Source of the DNA: Nostoc sp. S4
Lineage (GTDB): Bacteria; Cyanobacteriota; Cyanobacteriia; Cyanobacteriales; Nostocaceae
Reading direction: 5' to 3'
DNA length: 64,000 bases
Assembly (NCBI GenBank): GCA_029379225.1
Contig: JAQYWR010000020.1
Span: 62,001-126,000, forward strand
The position numbers were made by a program, and so were the translations under genes. Shown here piece after piece: positions 9,946-18,566 of the stretch. Numbering within the stretch: position 1 is the first letter of the stretch; each line of letters opens with the position of its first letter. The notes under the pieces were generated by a model. That model had not been told where the DNA came from, searched no databases, and saw only the letters and a program-made list of their open reading frames with translations.

Positions 9946-10085
9946 TTAGTCAATGTCTGGGAATTGGGTACTGGAGATTGGGAATTGGCTAATGAGAAAG
10001 TGTTCCTAAATATTTATCTCCTAATCCTCAGTCCCCAATCTTTATTCCTCAGTGCCATTTTAGTCAACAATCAAGGTGAACACTC

Positions 10086-10253
10086 ATGAACAATTGGTTA
10101 TCTACTTCATCTTCCTCTTACTCGCTTTTAGGAACTGCGAGTAATAATAACTCTATCTTTCCTGTAATTTACATACCTACTACACCTCCTGTAGAAACTC
10201 TTCCTAATGTTTCTCCGATTATTGTCATCCAATCTTCTCATATCAGATTTTAA
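10086..10253 (+). CDS. Small 55-residue protein upstream of the cupin gene
   Basis: Short frame beginning MNNWLSTSSSSYSLLGTASN and ending VIQSSHIRF. It is preceded by a purine-rich ribosome site (AAGGTG, 7 bases before the ATG) and ends 5 bases before the next gene's ATG, which suggests translational coupling. Ser/Thr/Pro-rich with hydrophobic IFPVIYIPTTPP; no cysteine and no known domain. Function unknown. The tight spacing and the ribosome site are the main support; it could also be a leader peptide. Confidence 0.5.
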   Translation: MNNWLSTSSSSYSLLGTASNNNSIFPVIYIPTTPPVETLPNVSPIIVIQSSHIRF

Positions 10254-10258
10254 AAGTT

Positions 10259-10870
10259 ATGGAAGGTAAGGATTGGCTAATAACGGTAGACGGTCAGTGT
10301 CAAGCCTGTAAGTCTGTGAGAGGATGGGATTTATTGAGAGATAATTACCGCCTGTATCGGTTTTTAACTGAGGTGGAAGATGTTCTCAATAGTGCGGAAG
10401 ATGAATCGAGTTGTTTGCCAGAAATGCGGATGCTAGTCAGGCGCTTGATTGTCAATTCCTACTGGGTGCGGAGTCAATATTTAGAACCTTCTCCAAAAAC
10501 TGGAACCTCTGTTTCACTCCTATATGATGAATTGGGTTTTCCATTGACAGTGCAAATAGTAACATTTGCACCAGGAACCCGCTCGAATATTCATAATCAT
10601 GGAACGTGGGGAGTAGTAGCGGTGTTAAAAGGTCAAGAAAAAAATACTTTTTGGCAACGCACTCATAGCTCAGAATCTCAGGAGAAAATTGAACATAAGG
10701 GAGAAGTGACTCTTTTTCCAGGAGATATTATTAGCTTTGCTTCCAATGCAATTCATAGTGTAGAAGCACTGGGTGATGAACCGACTGTGACTTTTAACGT
10801 TTATGGCGAAACCACTCCCAAAGAAAGATTTGAGTTTGACTCTGTTACCCATAAGGCGAAGAATTTTTGA
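10259..10870 (+). CDS. Cupin, cysteine dioxygenase-like
   Basis: A 203-residue protein. A helical N-terminal third is followed by a cupin barrel with metal motif NIHNHGTWGVVAVLKGQEKN (residues about 108-127; two His) and a second-motif His in NAIHSVEALG (about 167-176). This pattern matches the cysteine dioxygenase type I family, non-haem Fe(II) enzymes that oxidise thiols such as cysteine to the sulfinate. The N terminus also carries CQACKS, which is unusual for a cupin of this group. Substrate could instead be 3-mercaptopropionate or another thiol. Apparently cotranscribed with the preceding 55-aa gene; a strong inverted repeat follows at 10949-11007. Confidence 0.7.
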   Translation: MEGKDWLITVDGQCQACKSVRGWDLLRDNYRLYRFLTEVEDVLNSAEDESSCLPEMRMLVRRLIVNSYWVRSQYLEPSPKTGTSVSLLYDELGFPLTVQIVTFAPGTRSNIHNHGTWGVVAVLKGQEKNTFWQRTHSSESQEKIEHKGEVTLFPGDIISFASNAIHSVEALGDEPTVTFNVYGETTPKERFEFDSVTHKAKNF

Positions 10871-10948
10871 CAATCAAGAATTCACAAGTCTGGAGTCAGG
10901 CTCAATTATGTATGAGTGGTGAATGAATAAACGGTGAAACACCACACT

Positions 10949-11007
10949 CAACAGTTATCAATTATCAGTTATCAGTATGGTGATAATTGATAACTGATAA
11001 TTGTTGA
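10949..11007. repeat. Long imperfect inverted repeat after the cupin gene
   Basis: Two arms made of TTATCAATTATCAGTTATCA-type units face each other around TATGG. They can form a long AT-rich hairpin about 80 bp after the cupin stop. It may end transcription, although no clear T-run follows. Confidence 0.45.
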
Positions 11008-11153
11008 CTATCCCAATCCTCTACTATCAAGATTGCTAAATTCTGAATTCTTCTTCAATTAGGAATCTCAAGATTAATTTCATAAATTAGTAGTTTGTGC
11101 TGTCTTTGGTAAAGCACCAACTACGAACAATTGAGTAATTAAGAGGTAGTAAC

Positions 11154-11660
11154 ATGGCAAGAGTAATTTTTTATAGTAAACCTGGCTGTAAAGGTGGTAC
11201 TAAGCAAAAAGTTTTGCTCACAGCTGCTGGTCACGAGGTGGTAGCATACGATTTGTTAACAGAACCTTGGACAGTTGAGCGGTTGCGCTCATTTTTTGGC
11301 AATCACCCCGTAGCTGATTGGTTTAATCGTTCCTCCCCACGGATAAAATCTGGTGAGATAGTTCCAGAAAAAATTGATGCCCAAACTGCTTTGGTGCAGA
11401 TGTTGAGAGATCCGCTGTTGATTCGCCGTCCTTTGTTAGAAGTAGGCGATCGCCGTGAGGTAGGATTCGATGTAGAAAAGATTGATGCTTGGATTGGTTT
11501 AAACCCTGTAGATGAATCCTTGCGAGAAATAAGCGAAAATCTGATGAACCAAAATTTGCAAGGCTGTGCCCACGGTGGCGATCATCATCATCATAATGAG
11601 CAAGGTGGTTGTAAGCATCATGGCGAAGAACACCAAAAGCAAGGCAGTTGTAGCCATTAG
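11154..11660 (+). CDS. Nitrogenase-associated ArsC/Spx-fold protein with His/Cys tail
   Basis: A 168-residue protein. Residues 1-130 match the ArsC/Spx-like 'nitrogenase-associated protein' family found beside nif genes: N-terminal SKPGCKGGTKQK with one Cys at position 12, and RPLLEVGDRREVGFD further on. Residues 138-168 form a striking tail with four His in a row, six more His and three Cys, likely to bind Ni, Zn, Cu or Mo. The single N-terminal Cys lacks the CxxC partner of typical redoxins. Monocistronic with an in-frame ATG at 11154 after GAGGTAGTAAC. The role in nitrogen fixation is only inferred from the family name and context. Confidence 0.75.
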   Translation: MARVIFYSKPGCKGGTKQKVLLTAAGHEVVAYDLLTEPWTVERLRSFFGNHPVADWFNRSSPRIKSGEIVPEKIDAQTALVQMLRDPLLIRRPLLEVGDRREVGFDVEKIDAWIGLNPVDESLREISENLMNQNLQGCAHGGDHHHHNEQGGCKHHGEEHQKQGSCSH

Positions 11661-11703
11661 TTATGGTGGTTTTTAAGGACTGTGTTATCTAAAGACAACC
11701 TTG

Positions 11704-11892
11704 TGCATTGTTAATGCATCGACCTGCATTGTGAATGCATCGACCTGCATTGTTAATGCATCGACTTGCATTGTCAATGCATCGACCTGCATCGTTAATG
11801 CATCAACCTGTATTGTTAATGCATCGACCTGCATTGTTAATGCATTGACTTGCATTGTTAATGCATTGACCTGTATTGTTAATACATTGACT
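11704..11892. repeat. Nine tandem copies of a 21-bp repeat
   Basis: Nine units of 21 bp, consensus TGCATTGTTAATGCATCGACC, run without spacers from 11704 to 11892. Each contains the palindrome TGCATT-N3-AATGCA. Because 21 is a multiple of three, both strands stay open: minus reads as heptads MQVDALT and plus as CIVNAST. No ribosome site precedes either frame, so coding is doubtful. It lies between the nitrogenase-associated gene and cysK. Confidence 0.9.
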
Positions 11893-11906
11893 TGCAAAAA
11901 TTAACA

Positions 11907-11931
11907 CGCTATTTCTTGATAGCGCGTTTTT
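11907..11931 (+). terminator. Putative terminator after the 21-bp repeat
   Basis: Six-base stem CGCTAT / ATAGCG with a 6-nt loop, followed by CG and five T. Confidence 0.5.
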
Positions 11932-11944
11932 CAATCACGGGTTA

Positions 11945-11969
11945 AGGGCACAGCATTGCTGTGCCCCTT
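11945..11969 (-). terminator. Hairpin at the 3' end of cysK
   Basis: Stem GGCACAGC (11947-11954) and GCTGTGCC (11958-11965) with a 3-nt loop, just after the cysK stop on the minus strand. There is no strong T-run, so it may act as an mRNA-stabilising hairpin or a shared terminator. Confidence 0.45.
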
Positions 11970-11981
11970 CCTTGATTCATG

Positions 11982-12941
11982 TTAACGGACGCTAGCAGTT
12001 TCTAAGGACAAGTCTTGAAACATTGGGGTGCTGAGGTAACGTTCGCCGAAGGAAGGTTGAATCATTACGATTAAACGTCCGGCATTTTCTTTTCGTTTAC
12101 CTACTTGAATTGCAGCACACAAAGCTGCACCAGAAGAGATTCCAGATAATAAGCCTTCTTCTTTGGCTAACCGTCGCCCGTAGGCGATGGCTTGTTCGTC
12201 GCTGACTCTAATTACTTCATCAACTAATTCCAAGCGCAGAACATCTGGGATAAATCCGGCGCCAATACCTTGAATTCGATGGGAGCCGGCTTCACCACCA
12301 GAGAGGACTGGGCTGTTGCTGGGTTCAACTGCGATCGCTTGGAAAGTTGGCTTGCGACTTTTAATTACCTCTGCAATTCCAGTAATTGTCCCACCAGTGC
12401 CTACTCCAGCAATCACGATATCCACTTCACCGTCTGTATCAGCCCAAATTTCTTCAGCGGTGCTTTCGCGATGAATTTTGGGATTAGCAGGGTTACGGAA
12501 TTGTTGCAGCATAAAAGCATTGGGAGTATTAGCTACAATTGTTTCAGCTTTTTTGATTGCTCCCCGCATTCCCTCAGTACCCGGTGTCAACTCTAAAGAT
12601 GCACCATAAGCTCTGAGCATAGCCCGCCGTTCATGGCTCATGGTTTCTGGCATCGTCAAAATTAATTTGTAGCCCCGCGCCGCTGCTACCATCGCTAGAG
12701 CAATTCCTGTATTACCTGAGGTAGGCTCTACTAAAATAGTTTTCCCCGGCTCAATTAAACCCTCTGCTTCTGCTGAGAGTACCATACTTATGCCAATGCG
12801 GTCTTTGACTGAAGCCGCTGGGTTCATACCTTCGAGTTTGACAACTATTCTTGCTACTACCCCCTCAGCTTGAGGAATTTTATTCAGTTCAACTAAAGGA
12901 GTTCCTCCTATAAGTTCTGTTACGTCTTTAGCAATCCGCAT
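11982..12941 (-). CDS. cysK: Cysteine synthase (O-acetylserine sulfhydrylase)
   Basis: A 319-residue PLP enzyme making L-cysteine from O-acetylserine and sulfide. PLP lysine is K46 in [11 protein letters not shown]; the phosphate/substrate loop PTSGNTG is at 73-79; the [10 protein letters not shown] glycine loop is near 176-185; SGISSGAAL is near the C terminus. Length and motifs are those of CysK rather than CysM or cystathionine beta-synthase. Single gene, convergent with the repeat region. Cysteine supply for Fe-S cluster assembly is a plausible link to the nif context but cysK is also a housekeeping function. Confidence 0.92.
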   Translation of the reverse strand: MRIAKDVTELIGGTPLVELNKIPQAEGVVARIVVKLEGMNPAASVKDRIGISMVLSAEAEGLIEPGKTILVEPTSGNTGIALAMVAAARGYKLILTMPETMSHERRAMLRAYGASLELTPGTEGMRGAIKKAETIVANTPNAFMLQQFRNPANPKIHRESTAEEIWADTDGEVDIVIAGVGTGGTITGIAEVIKSRKPTFQAIAVEPSNSPVLSGGEAGSHRIQGIGAGFIPDVLRLELVDEVIRVSDEQAIAYGRRLAKEEGLLSGISSGAALCAAIQVGKRKENAGRLIVMIQPSFGERYLSTPMFQDLSLETASVR

Positions 12942-14014
12942 TATTTAACTCCTAAAATCCTAAATCTTAGTGCAGAGTATCTATTTATAACGATAAACTT
13001 TTATGTATTGATTTTGTGGCTGAGTAATCAGAATTCAAAAACTACAATTCAGGAATCGAAGAGTTACAGAATTACAAGAAATTTGTTGAATCAATATACC
13101 AATCAGCCGATGTTCCTGAAAAATTTGGAATTTTTCACAGCAGTTGCTTGTTTTGGGAAACTCAAAAGACTGCACTGCCTCTTGCTGAGGGTTGAATTCT
13201 TACCTGGAATGTAGATGAGTGTATCTACTATCTATTTTAACTCAACCAATAAATACATAAGTTTAAGAAGAACTTTTTCCAGATATTCTCAAGCAAGAAC
13301 CAAGACGTTATTTGCTAAAATTCATTTTGTTAGAGAAGTATGAATTAAGTGCCTCAAATTTAATTGTTTTTTCTATTTATTCAGTCTATCCTGATCGAGA
13401 GACATTGATATTTGGTTTTGAGTACAGATTTTGTCAGCCCAAAAATTCCTAAAAAAAGTCTTTGAGCCATGCCTACATTACTTTGAGGTTGAGTACTCCG
13501 CACCCCAGAACCCCATCTCAAAAATACTAGAACCCCGCCTGAAAAATACTAGCACCCATACCCCAATGAATTTTTATAAGACTTATCAGGCAATAATTCC
13601 AGGCTGTGAGTACTATTTTAATAAATTTAATAATTTTAATTGAGCTGCGATAAACTCTTTTGTGGAAAGGTGGCTGATATAAAACATATAGGATTTACGC
13701 AGAGATTCCCCTCTACCCCCCAAAATTCTTAAGCGAAAGCTTAGTGAACTAGGGGGGACTTCTTAATCTCTCTTTTAAGAGCCAGCTAATGTACTTAAAT
13801 ATTTTTAGTCATTAGTCCTCAGTCATTGTTATTAATTATTAGTTCTTGTTAACTAACAAAAGACAAAGTACAAAGTTACCAGCGGAGGTTTCCCACAAGC
13901 AGACGGCAGTTCCTTTAAGCGGGGGAACCCCGCCAACGGACTGCCTCAACTTTGTAACAGTGGACAAAGGACATATCTTACTGGGTGGATACTACCTAGC
14001 AAGGGAGAGCCAAA
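12942..14014. other. Long intergenic region with repeat remnants
   Basis: About 1.07 kb with no gene I can support. It holds two near-identical AAAAATACTAG-containing units around 13518-13560, a stretch with C6/G6 arms at about 13716-13757, and copy B of the 97-bp dispersed repeat at 13861-13957. Short frames here have no conserved look or ribosome site. Confidence 0.5.
13861..13957 (-). repeat. Dispersed ~97-bp repeat, copy B (inverted relative to copy A)
   Basis: Reverse complement of 3826-3922 with scattered substitutions; shared ends ACAAAGT / ACTTTGT and the central GCTTAAAGGAACTGCCGTCTG block. The two copies bracket the patB-cox2-cysK segment in opposite orientation. Confidence 0.65.
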
Positions 14015-14434
14015 ATGAAAGTCAAACTTTTAAATCTTCTTACAGTTTGCATAGTTACTTTAGCAGTGCTTTCTCCAGGGCTAGTAGTATTTGGCATAAT
14101 TTGGGAGCGACATCTTGAGTTATTAGAATCACAGAATTTAGCCTGCCAAGTTAGTAAAACTAGTGGAGCGATCGCTGTGACTCCCCAGACAGAAAGTACA
14201 CCATTATCTCAGACTAGTATCCAATCCTCTGACCAGAATGTGGTTAATCAAATGGTGACTATTGCTGAGCAATATAAATTTGGCACTATCCTGCAATGGT
14301 TCTTTTTGTTAACTCCGATTTGTATAGGATTAGGAATAATCTTTTACGATAGATATCTTGTTTATCGTGCTGCTATTTTCAAAGAACAAGTTGAAATGTT
14401 GGAAAGGCTGTGGCAGCAAAGTATCGAGCAGTAA
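14015..14434 (+). CDS. Hypothetical protein with two membrane segments
   Basis: A 139-residue protein starting at ATG 14015 (MKVKLLNLLTVCIVTLAVLS). It has a hydrophobic N-terminal helix (about 5-28), a Ser/Thr/Gln-rich linker (about 45-80) and a second helix (about 93-112, ILQWFFLLTPICIGLGIIFY). A basic/acidic C-terminal amphipathic tail follows. No known domain. First of three closely spaced plus-strand genes of unknown function. Confidence 0.6.
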   Translation: MKVKLLNLLTVCIVTLAVLSPGLVVFGIIWERHLELLESQNLACQVSKTSGAIAVTPQTESTPLSQTSIQSSDQNVVNQMVTIAEQYKFGTILQWFFLLTPICIGLGIIFYDRYLVYRAAIFKEQVEMLERLWQQSIEQ

Positions 14435-14519
14435 CCAATTATCCCATCTAAGATTTATTTAGAGATTTAAAATCTCTAGCTAGGCTCCAAATTTATTCAT
14501 TCAAATCAATAGATTTACC

Positions 14520-14786
14520 ATGACAGAACAACGCCAACAATTGTACTTTAACCTAATTGATGAGCTACTTAAATGTCCTAATGGTCAGGAGCCAGAAGTT
14601 TTAGAAGCTCACCCAGAATTAATTGATTCTGGTTTTGTAGAAACAATGTTACAAGTGGCAACTATGTTCGCCCATGAAGGCAATCAAGATGGGGCAAAAT
14701 TTTTATTTTTTGTAGCACGGGAGCTAGCAAAACAACTGGGTTTATATCCTGAAGTTTCCAACTCTGAAGTTGTTAATAAGGAGTAA
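14520..14786 (+). CDS. Small helical protein, cyanobacterial type
   Basis: An 88-residue soluble protein (MTEQRQQLYFNLIDELLKC). The text NGQEPEVLEAHPELIDSGFVETM resembles the N-terminal cap found before TPR repeats in cyanobacterial CHAT/TPR proteins, but no TPR follows. It ends two bases before the next gene, so the two are likely cotranslated. No function assigned. Confidence 0.65.
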   Translation: MTEQRQQLYFNLIDELLKCPNGQEPEVLEAHPELIDSGFVETMLQVATMFAHEGNQDGAKFLFFVARELAKQLGLYPEVSNSEVVNKE

Positions 14787-14788
14787 AA

Positions 14789-15100
14789 ATGCTATTGACT
14801 TCAACTGATGCCGGACAAATAGCTTTAGAGCTACTTATGGCAGATTGGAACATTTCAGAAGAAAATAGAGAGTGGTTTACAATCTTTAACTCTCGTCTGA
14901 TTGGCGAGAGTTGGTACATTGTAGAACTAGGTATAGAAGGATTTCCGGATCGGTGGTTTTTTCAAGTATATGACAATGGAGTGTGCGATCCAAACTATAC
15001 ATTTATTTCACCAATTTCTGGCTCTGAAGGATTTACAGACTTGATAAACCTGCCGGATATTGTCGCAGAGATTTTAGTTTGTGAACGCAATGCTCGATAA
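14789..15100 (+). CDS. Small hypothetical protein
   Basis: A 103-residue acidic, Trp-rich protein (ADWNISEENREWFTIFNSRL; WYIVELGIEGFPDRWFFQVY). It is preceded by AAGGAG five bases before the ATG and by the 88-aa gene two bases upstream, clear operon spacing. The compact alpha/beta look recalls small immunity or accessory proteins, but no family can be named. Confidence 0.6.
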   Translation: MLLTSTDAGQIALELLMADWNISEENREWFTIFNSRLIGESWYIVELGIEGFPDRWFFQVYDNGVCDPNYTFISPISGSEGFTDLINLPDIVAEILVCERNAR

Positions 15101-15489
15101 TAACAATTAAAAATTCAAAATTCAGAATTCAAAATAAAAATGTGCAATTTAGCTGCACTTAATTGAATTCATCTTTTCTGAACAAAATAAAAATGCTGTA
15201 AGCAAATGAGAGGTATCCCAAATCAGGTATACCTCTTTTTCGTATAATATACAGCAGAATTGAAGATTGTGAATTCAGAAGTTAAATCAGCTTGAGGTTG
15301 TACTTTAACTCGATGAAAATCTGCTGGAGGATTTTTATTTGGTTTTTACTAAGCTAGGTATAACTCAAATAACCTCCTTAAATCTTCGCTATTAACTATC
15401 AAACTGAATTGCTATTTTTAATATTTTATTTTAATTAAATTAGCTAATTTTTCATCCTTAATTGACAACATTATGTTATATTAAATAGA
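15101..15489. other. Intergenic region, no gene seen
   Basis: About 390 bp, AT-rich, with TTCAGAATTC-type short repeats near 15120 and an imperfect hairpin at about 15212-15240 (AGGTATCCC...AGGTATACCTCTTTTT) ending in a T-run. That hairpin could be the terminator for the genes to the left. Confidence 0.4.
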
Positions 15490-15855
15490 GTGATGGACGC
15501 TACAGAAATATCAGTTGAAATGATTGCTGAAGACATCTTAGCTAAAGAATTCACAAGAGTCGTTAACCACTATTATCCGACAGTTGGGGAATTACTAGAC
15601 GGGTGTTATGTGAAAGTCATTACCTGTTTTTGGGGACGACCTGCAAGACGCTTGCAATATATAGGAATTTATTGCTCTGATGAAATGATTTCTTGTGTGC
15701 AAGCTCAAAAAGAGATACTTCGAGAAGTAGCAGACAACATGGGTTTAATGCAGGTAGTCTGCATAAATGCCAAGCGGTTGTTACGCGACCCAATGTCGAA
15801 GCTCAAACATAACAATCCACGCCTATGGTTGGAGTTGCAGTGGGTTGCTACCTAA
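15490..15855 (+). CDS. Hypothetical cyanobacterial protein
   Basis: A 121-residue protein (MMDATEISVEMIAEDILAKE). Notable are CFWGRPARRLQYIGIYCSD and the conserved-looking C terminus NNPRLWLELQW. Four Cys with no metal-type spacing. Not recognised. A possible GTG start overlaps the ATG. It stands alone just before a MITE-like repeat. Confidence 0.5.
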   Translation: MMDATEISVEMIAEDILAKEFTRVVNHYYPTVGELLDGCYVKVITCFWGRPARRLQYIGIYCSDEMISCVQAQKEILREVADNMGLMQVVCINAKRLLRDPMSKLKHNNPRLWLELQWVAT

Positions 15856-15895
15856 GACTCTGTGAATTAAAAATTGCCGATTTAAGACTGATATC

Positions 15896-16004
15896 ATGTC
15901 CGCTCAAATAACTGTGATTACCACCGGAGCAAAGCAATCCTGAAACTTTGTGATTGCGCCGTTTCACTTGCTTCGGACATATTACGGATGATTTGCCGGG
16001 CATC
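15896..16004. repeat. 109-bp MITE-like repeat, copy 1
   Basis: The same 109-bp layout occurs at 58092-58200. The left end ATGTCCGCTCAAAT and right end ATTTGCCGGGCATC are imperfect inverted repeats. Shared interior blocks include AAGCAATCC and GATTG. The minus-strand frame across it is a by-product. Confidence 0.7.
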
Positions 16005-16104
16005 AGATAACACTGTAACGCAAAGAGTTTTAAATCGAGCAAAGTTACCTTGACAGACTAATCAAATAGCCAGCACACACGGTGGGTAAAAAGTACCAAC
16101 GCTA

Positions 16105-17112
16105 ATGAAAACTGGAATTTTCTGCAATTACGAAAATCATCATCATGATGGTCATCGTGCCATTTTTGAGCAAGTGACGCTAATCAAACAAGCAGAAAGC
16201 TTAGGCTTTGAGGAAGCTTGGGTGAGTGAGCATCACTTTAATGAATCCAATCTTAGCCCATCCATGTTAGTGTTAATGGCACACTTGGCGGGATTGACTT
16301 CAACTATCAAATTAGGCACAGCGGCGGTGTTGCTGCCATTTTATAACCCGATTAGGGTAGCAGAGGACATTGCCACTTTGGATAACTTGTGCAATGGACG
16401 ATTATTATTTGGAGTTGCTAAAGGAGGGCCTTTCCCTCAACAAAATAAGCATTTTGGCACACCAATGAGTGAATCGCGTCCCAAAATGTTAGAGGCAATG
16501 GCATTGATTCAAAAGCTTTTATATGAAACTGACGTATCATTTAATGGGCAATATTATCAATGCGATCGCCTAACAATTTACCCCAAACCATTGCAGCAAA
16601 AAATTCCTGTATATGTTGCCACTGGTGGTGATGATGGTATCAAGTTTGCCGCCAAACATTCCTTCAGTTTAATGGGTGGCCCGCCGTTTTCTCTACAAAG
16701 ATTGAAGAATACCATTGCCAAATATCAAGCGTTAAATGCTAGTGGTGCAGAAAACTTCGTGCTGGCACGCTTCTTTTATGTTGGCAAAACATTTGATGAG
16801 GCAGTGAGTGAAGCGTTACCTTTTATTCGCCAATTTAGCCAGAAAATGAAAGCTAATTCGGCCCAAACATTGCACAATAGTGCGAATCCCAACCAAAAAC
16901 CATTCGATCGCACAAACATTTGTTTCGACGAAGACTATTTAATTGAGAACTCAATTATCGGTGATGTGGATACTTGTCGAGACAAAATCAAAAAATTTCA
17001 GGATGAATTAAATTTAGGTACGCTAGCACTCAAACCCTCATCTTTAGATATGGAAAAAAACCTAGAGAGTTTGACGCGCTACAACCAAGAGGTGCGAAAT
17101 TATGTCTTCTAA
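16105..17112 (+). CDS. Luciferase-like (LLM class) flavin-dependent oxidoreductase
   Basis: A 335-residue TIM-barrel bacterial luciferase-like enzyme, using FMN/F420-type flavin chemistry. Seen: N-terminal strand MKTGIFCNYENHHHDGHRAI, then AESLGFEEAWVSEHHFNE, the TSTIKLGTAAVLLPFYNPIR segment, GRLLFGVAKGGP and YVATGGDDGIKFAA. The His-rich HHHDGHR near residue 12 is unusual. Substrate unknown (monooxygenase or reductase). Its last 11 bases overlap the next gene, so the two proteins are probably made together. Fold call is secure. Confidence 0.85.
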   Translation: MKTGIFCNYENHHHDGHRAIFEQVTLIKQAESLGFEEAWVSEHHFNESNLSPSMLVLMAHLAGLTSTIKLGTAAVLLPFYNPIRVAEDIATLDNLCNGRLLFGVAKGGPFPQQNKHFGTPMSESRPKMLEAMALIQKLLYETDVSFNGQYYQCDRLTIYPKPLQQKIPVYVATGGDDGIKFAAKHSFSLMGGPPFSLQRLKNTIAKYQALNASGAENFVLARFFYVGKTFDEAVSEALPFIRQFSQKMKANSAQTLHNSANPNQKPFDRTNICFDEDYLIENSIIGDVDTCRDKIKKFQDELNLGTLALKPSSLDMEKNLESLTRYNQEVRNYVF

Positions 17113-17476
17113 ATTATACCTGCTGCCTCCTGATGATTTACCTCCAGCTGAGGTAACAAGAGAGGATGGAATGTTGCAGATGGAATTAGAACAGTCTACT
17201 GGCAGATGCTTTTATTTAGCCTGCGATCGCATTACGCGAGTGCTGTTATCTAATTGTCAATGGTATTTGACAACAAATACCAATATTCTCACATTAATTA
17301 TTGACTGCCCCGACTTAGTATCTTACTGGCATATTGTGAGCAATATTCCCCAGTTAGGTAATCGGTTAGAGCGGTTTAGTAGTAACGCCAAAATTCGCGT
17401 TTATCCACCATTTGGCAAAGGGATGCCATTTGAAATTGGTGTCAATGAAATTTCAGCCTATCGAGATTGGCTTTAA
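17102..17476 (+). CDS. Conserved 124-aa unknown protein, paralogue of 42074-42451
   Basis: A soluble alpha/beta protein. It aligns end to end without large gaps to the gene at 42074-42451, sharing ACDR, LLSNC-x-WY-x-TT, S-x-AKIRV-x-PP-x-G-x-G-x-PFE and YRD. The ATG at 17102 lies inside the end of the flavin oxidoreductase gene (11-base overlap), indicating translational coupling. No catalytic motif is obvious; an accessory or regulatory role for the flavoenzyme is an inference from context. The conserved Cys in LSNC is worth noting. A strong terminator follows at 17524. Confidence 0.75.
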   Translation: MSSKLYLLPPDDLPPAEVTREDGMLQMELEQSTGRCFYLACDRITRVLLSNCQWYLTTNTNILTLIIDCPDLVSYWHIVSNIPQLGNRLERFSSNAKIRVYPPFGKGMPFEIGVNEISAYRDWL

Positions 17477-17523
17477 GGTCAATAAATATTCTATATATAT
17501 TCATTCACCATTATCGCTGTCTT

Positions 17524-17560
17524 ACACCCTGCACTCATAGAGTACAGGGTGTTGCAATTT
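17524..17560 (+). terminator. Terminator after the flavin oxidoreductase pair
   Basis: Stem ACACCCTG (17524-17531) / CAGGGTGT (17545-17552) with an inner ACTC/GAGT extension, followed by TGCAATTTT. Confidence 0.7.
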
Positions 17561-17681
17561 TAGAATAATTATTTACTTTAATATTTTTGCTTTTTGAAGT
17601 TCTAAAATTTATTTTACCCCTTATTTCTTTTTTCGCGCTCTTTGCGTCCTTTACAGTTCGTTATTTATATCTGACTTGCTT

Positions 17682-18566
17682 ATGTCCAAACCTGCTGATA
17701 TCAGCACTAAACGCCTAATCAGTCTTGCACCCGATAATTGGGTAAAATGGGTAACACAAATTCCCGATGTTATTGTAGGTGAAATTCTCAACTCAGAATT
17801 TCAATGGCTGAGTAGACAAAGTGATGTACTCATCCGCGTAGAGAGTCCACAATACGGAAAATTTCTTATTGTCAATGAATTACAACTACGATATAAACCT
17901 GAAATGCCACGTCGAATGCGTGCTTATACAGCACTAGCTGAAGAAAAATATAATTTACCTACTTATCCAGTATTAATTAATATTCTTAAAGGAACTAACA
18001 CAGAAATACCTACAACATATACATCAAATTTTGCAGGTTTAAGAGCAACTCAAGATTATCGGGTGATTAACCTATGGGAAGTTGATGTAAATACTGTCTT
18101 TGACACACCATTACCATCCTTAATTCCATTTGTACCTATCCTCAAAGGAGGTGAAAACGAGGTTGTAATTCGAGAAGCCTTGCAAATTCTGCGTCAGGAT
18201 GAACAATTAAATCAACTTGAAACAGTTTTGGCTTTTTTTGCTACGTTTGTAATAGAGAGTGCCCTAGTCCAAGAAATCATGAGGTGGGATATGACTGTGT
18301 TGCGTGAATCACCTTGGTATCAAGAAATTTTACGTGAAGGAGAAGCACGCGGAGAAGCACGCGGGGAAGCACGCGGGGAAGCACGCGGACGACGAGAGGA
18401 ATTATATTCAGGTATTGAATTGGCACTGGAGATTAAATTTGGGACTCCTGGCTTAGATTTAATGCCAATCATTTACCAAATCACAGATTTACAGCGATTA
18501 AAAGTGATTCAAAAGGCTATCAAAACGTTAAATACAGTTGAGGAACTACAGCGACTTTGTGATTGA
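17682..18566 (+). CDS. Rpn/PD-(D/E)XK-type recombination-promoting nuclease family protein
   Basis: A 294-residue protein of the cyanobacterial Rpn-like putative transposase/nuclease group. Seen: LAPDNWVKWVTQIPDVIVGE, SDVLIRVESPQYGKFLIVNE with a PD-(D/E)XK-like acidic/NE core, and the family's C-terminal helical tail (LQRLKVIQKAIKTLNTVEEL). Between core and tail are four GEAR repeats from four 12-bp DNA units (18339-18386), typical of these genes and prone to slippage. ATG at 17682 is preferred over 17676. Nuclease activity is expected from the family, not shown. Confidence 0.7.
   Translation: MSKPADISTKRLISLAPDNWVKWVTQIPDVIVGEILNSEFQWLSRQSDVLIRVESPQYGKFLIVNELQLRYKPEMPRRMRAYTALAEEKYNLPTYPVLINILKGTNTEIPTTYTSNFAGLRATQDYRVINLWEVDVNTVFDTPLPSLIPFVPILKGGENEVVIREALQILRQDEQLNQLETVLAFFATFVIESALVQEIMRWDMTVLRESPWYQEILREGEARGEARGEARGEARGRREELYSGIELALEIKFGTPGLDLMPIIYQITDLQRLKVIQKAIKTLNTVEELQRLCD
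18339..18386 (+). repeat. 4 x 12-bp tandem repeat within the Rpn gene
   Basis: Four direct units GGAGAAGCACGC / GGGGAAGCACGC encode GEAR four times. It is in frame, so copy-number change would lengthen or shorten the linker by four residues without a frameshift. Confidence 0.85.

Noticed and set aside
11704..11892. CRISPR array
   Set aside because: The 21-bp units follow each other without spacers, and no cas gene is near.
11685..11904. Coding ORFs of repeated MQVDALT (minus) or CIVNAST (plus)
   Set aside because: A 21-bp repeat is open on many frames by default; no start signal or conserved flank supports translation.
13008..13643. Two short plus-strand ORFs
   Set aside because: No ribosome site, no family look and located in repeat-rich DNA.
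15848..16042. Minus-strand 64-aa ORF
   Set aside because: It coincides with the 109-bp repeat and resembles the frame at 58011-58202 only because both are the same repeat.
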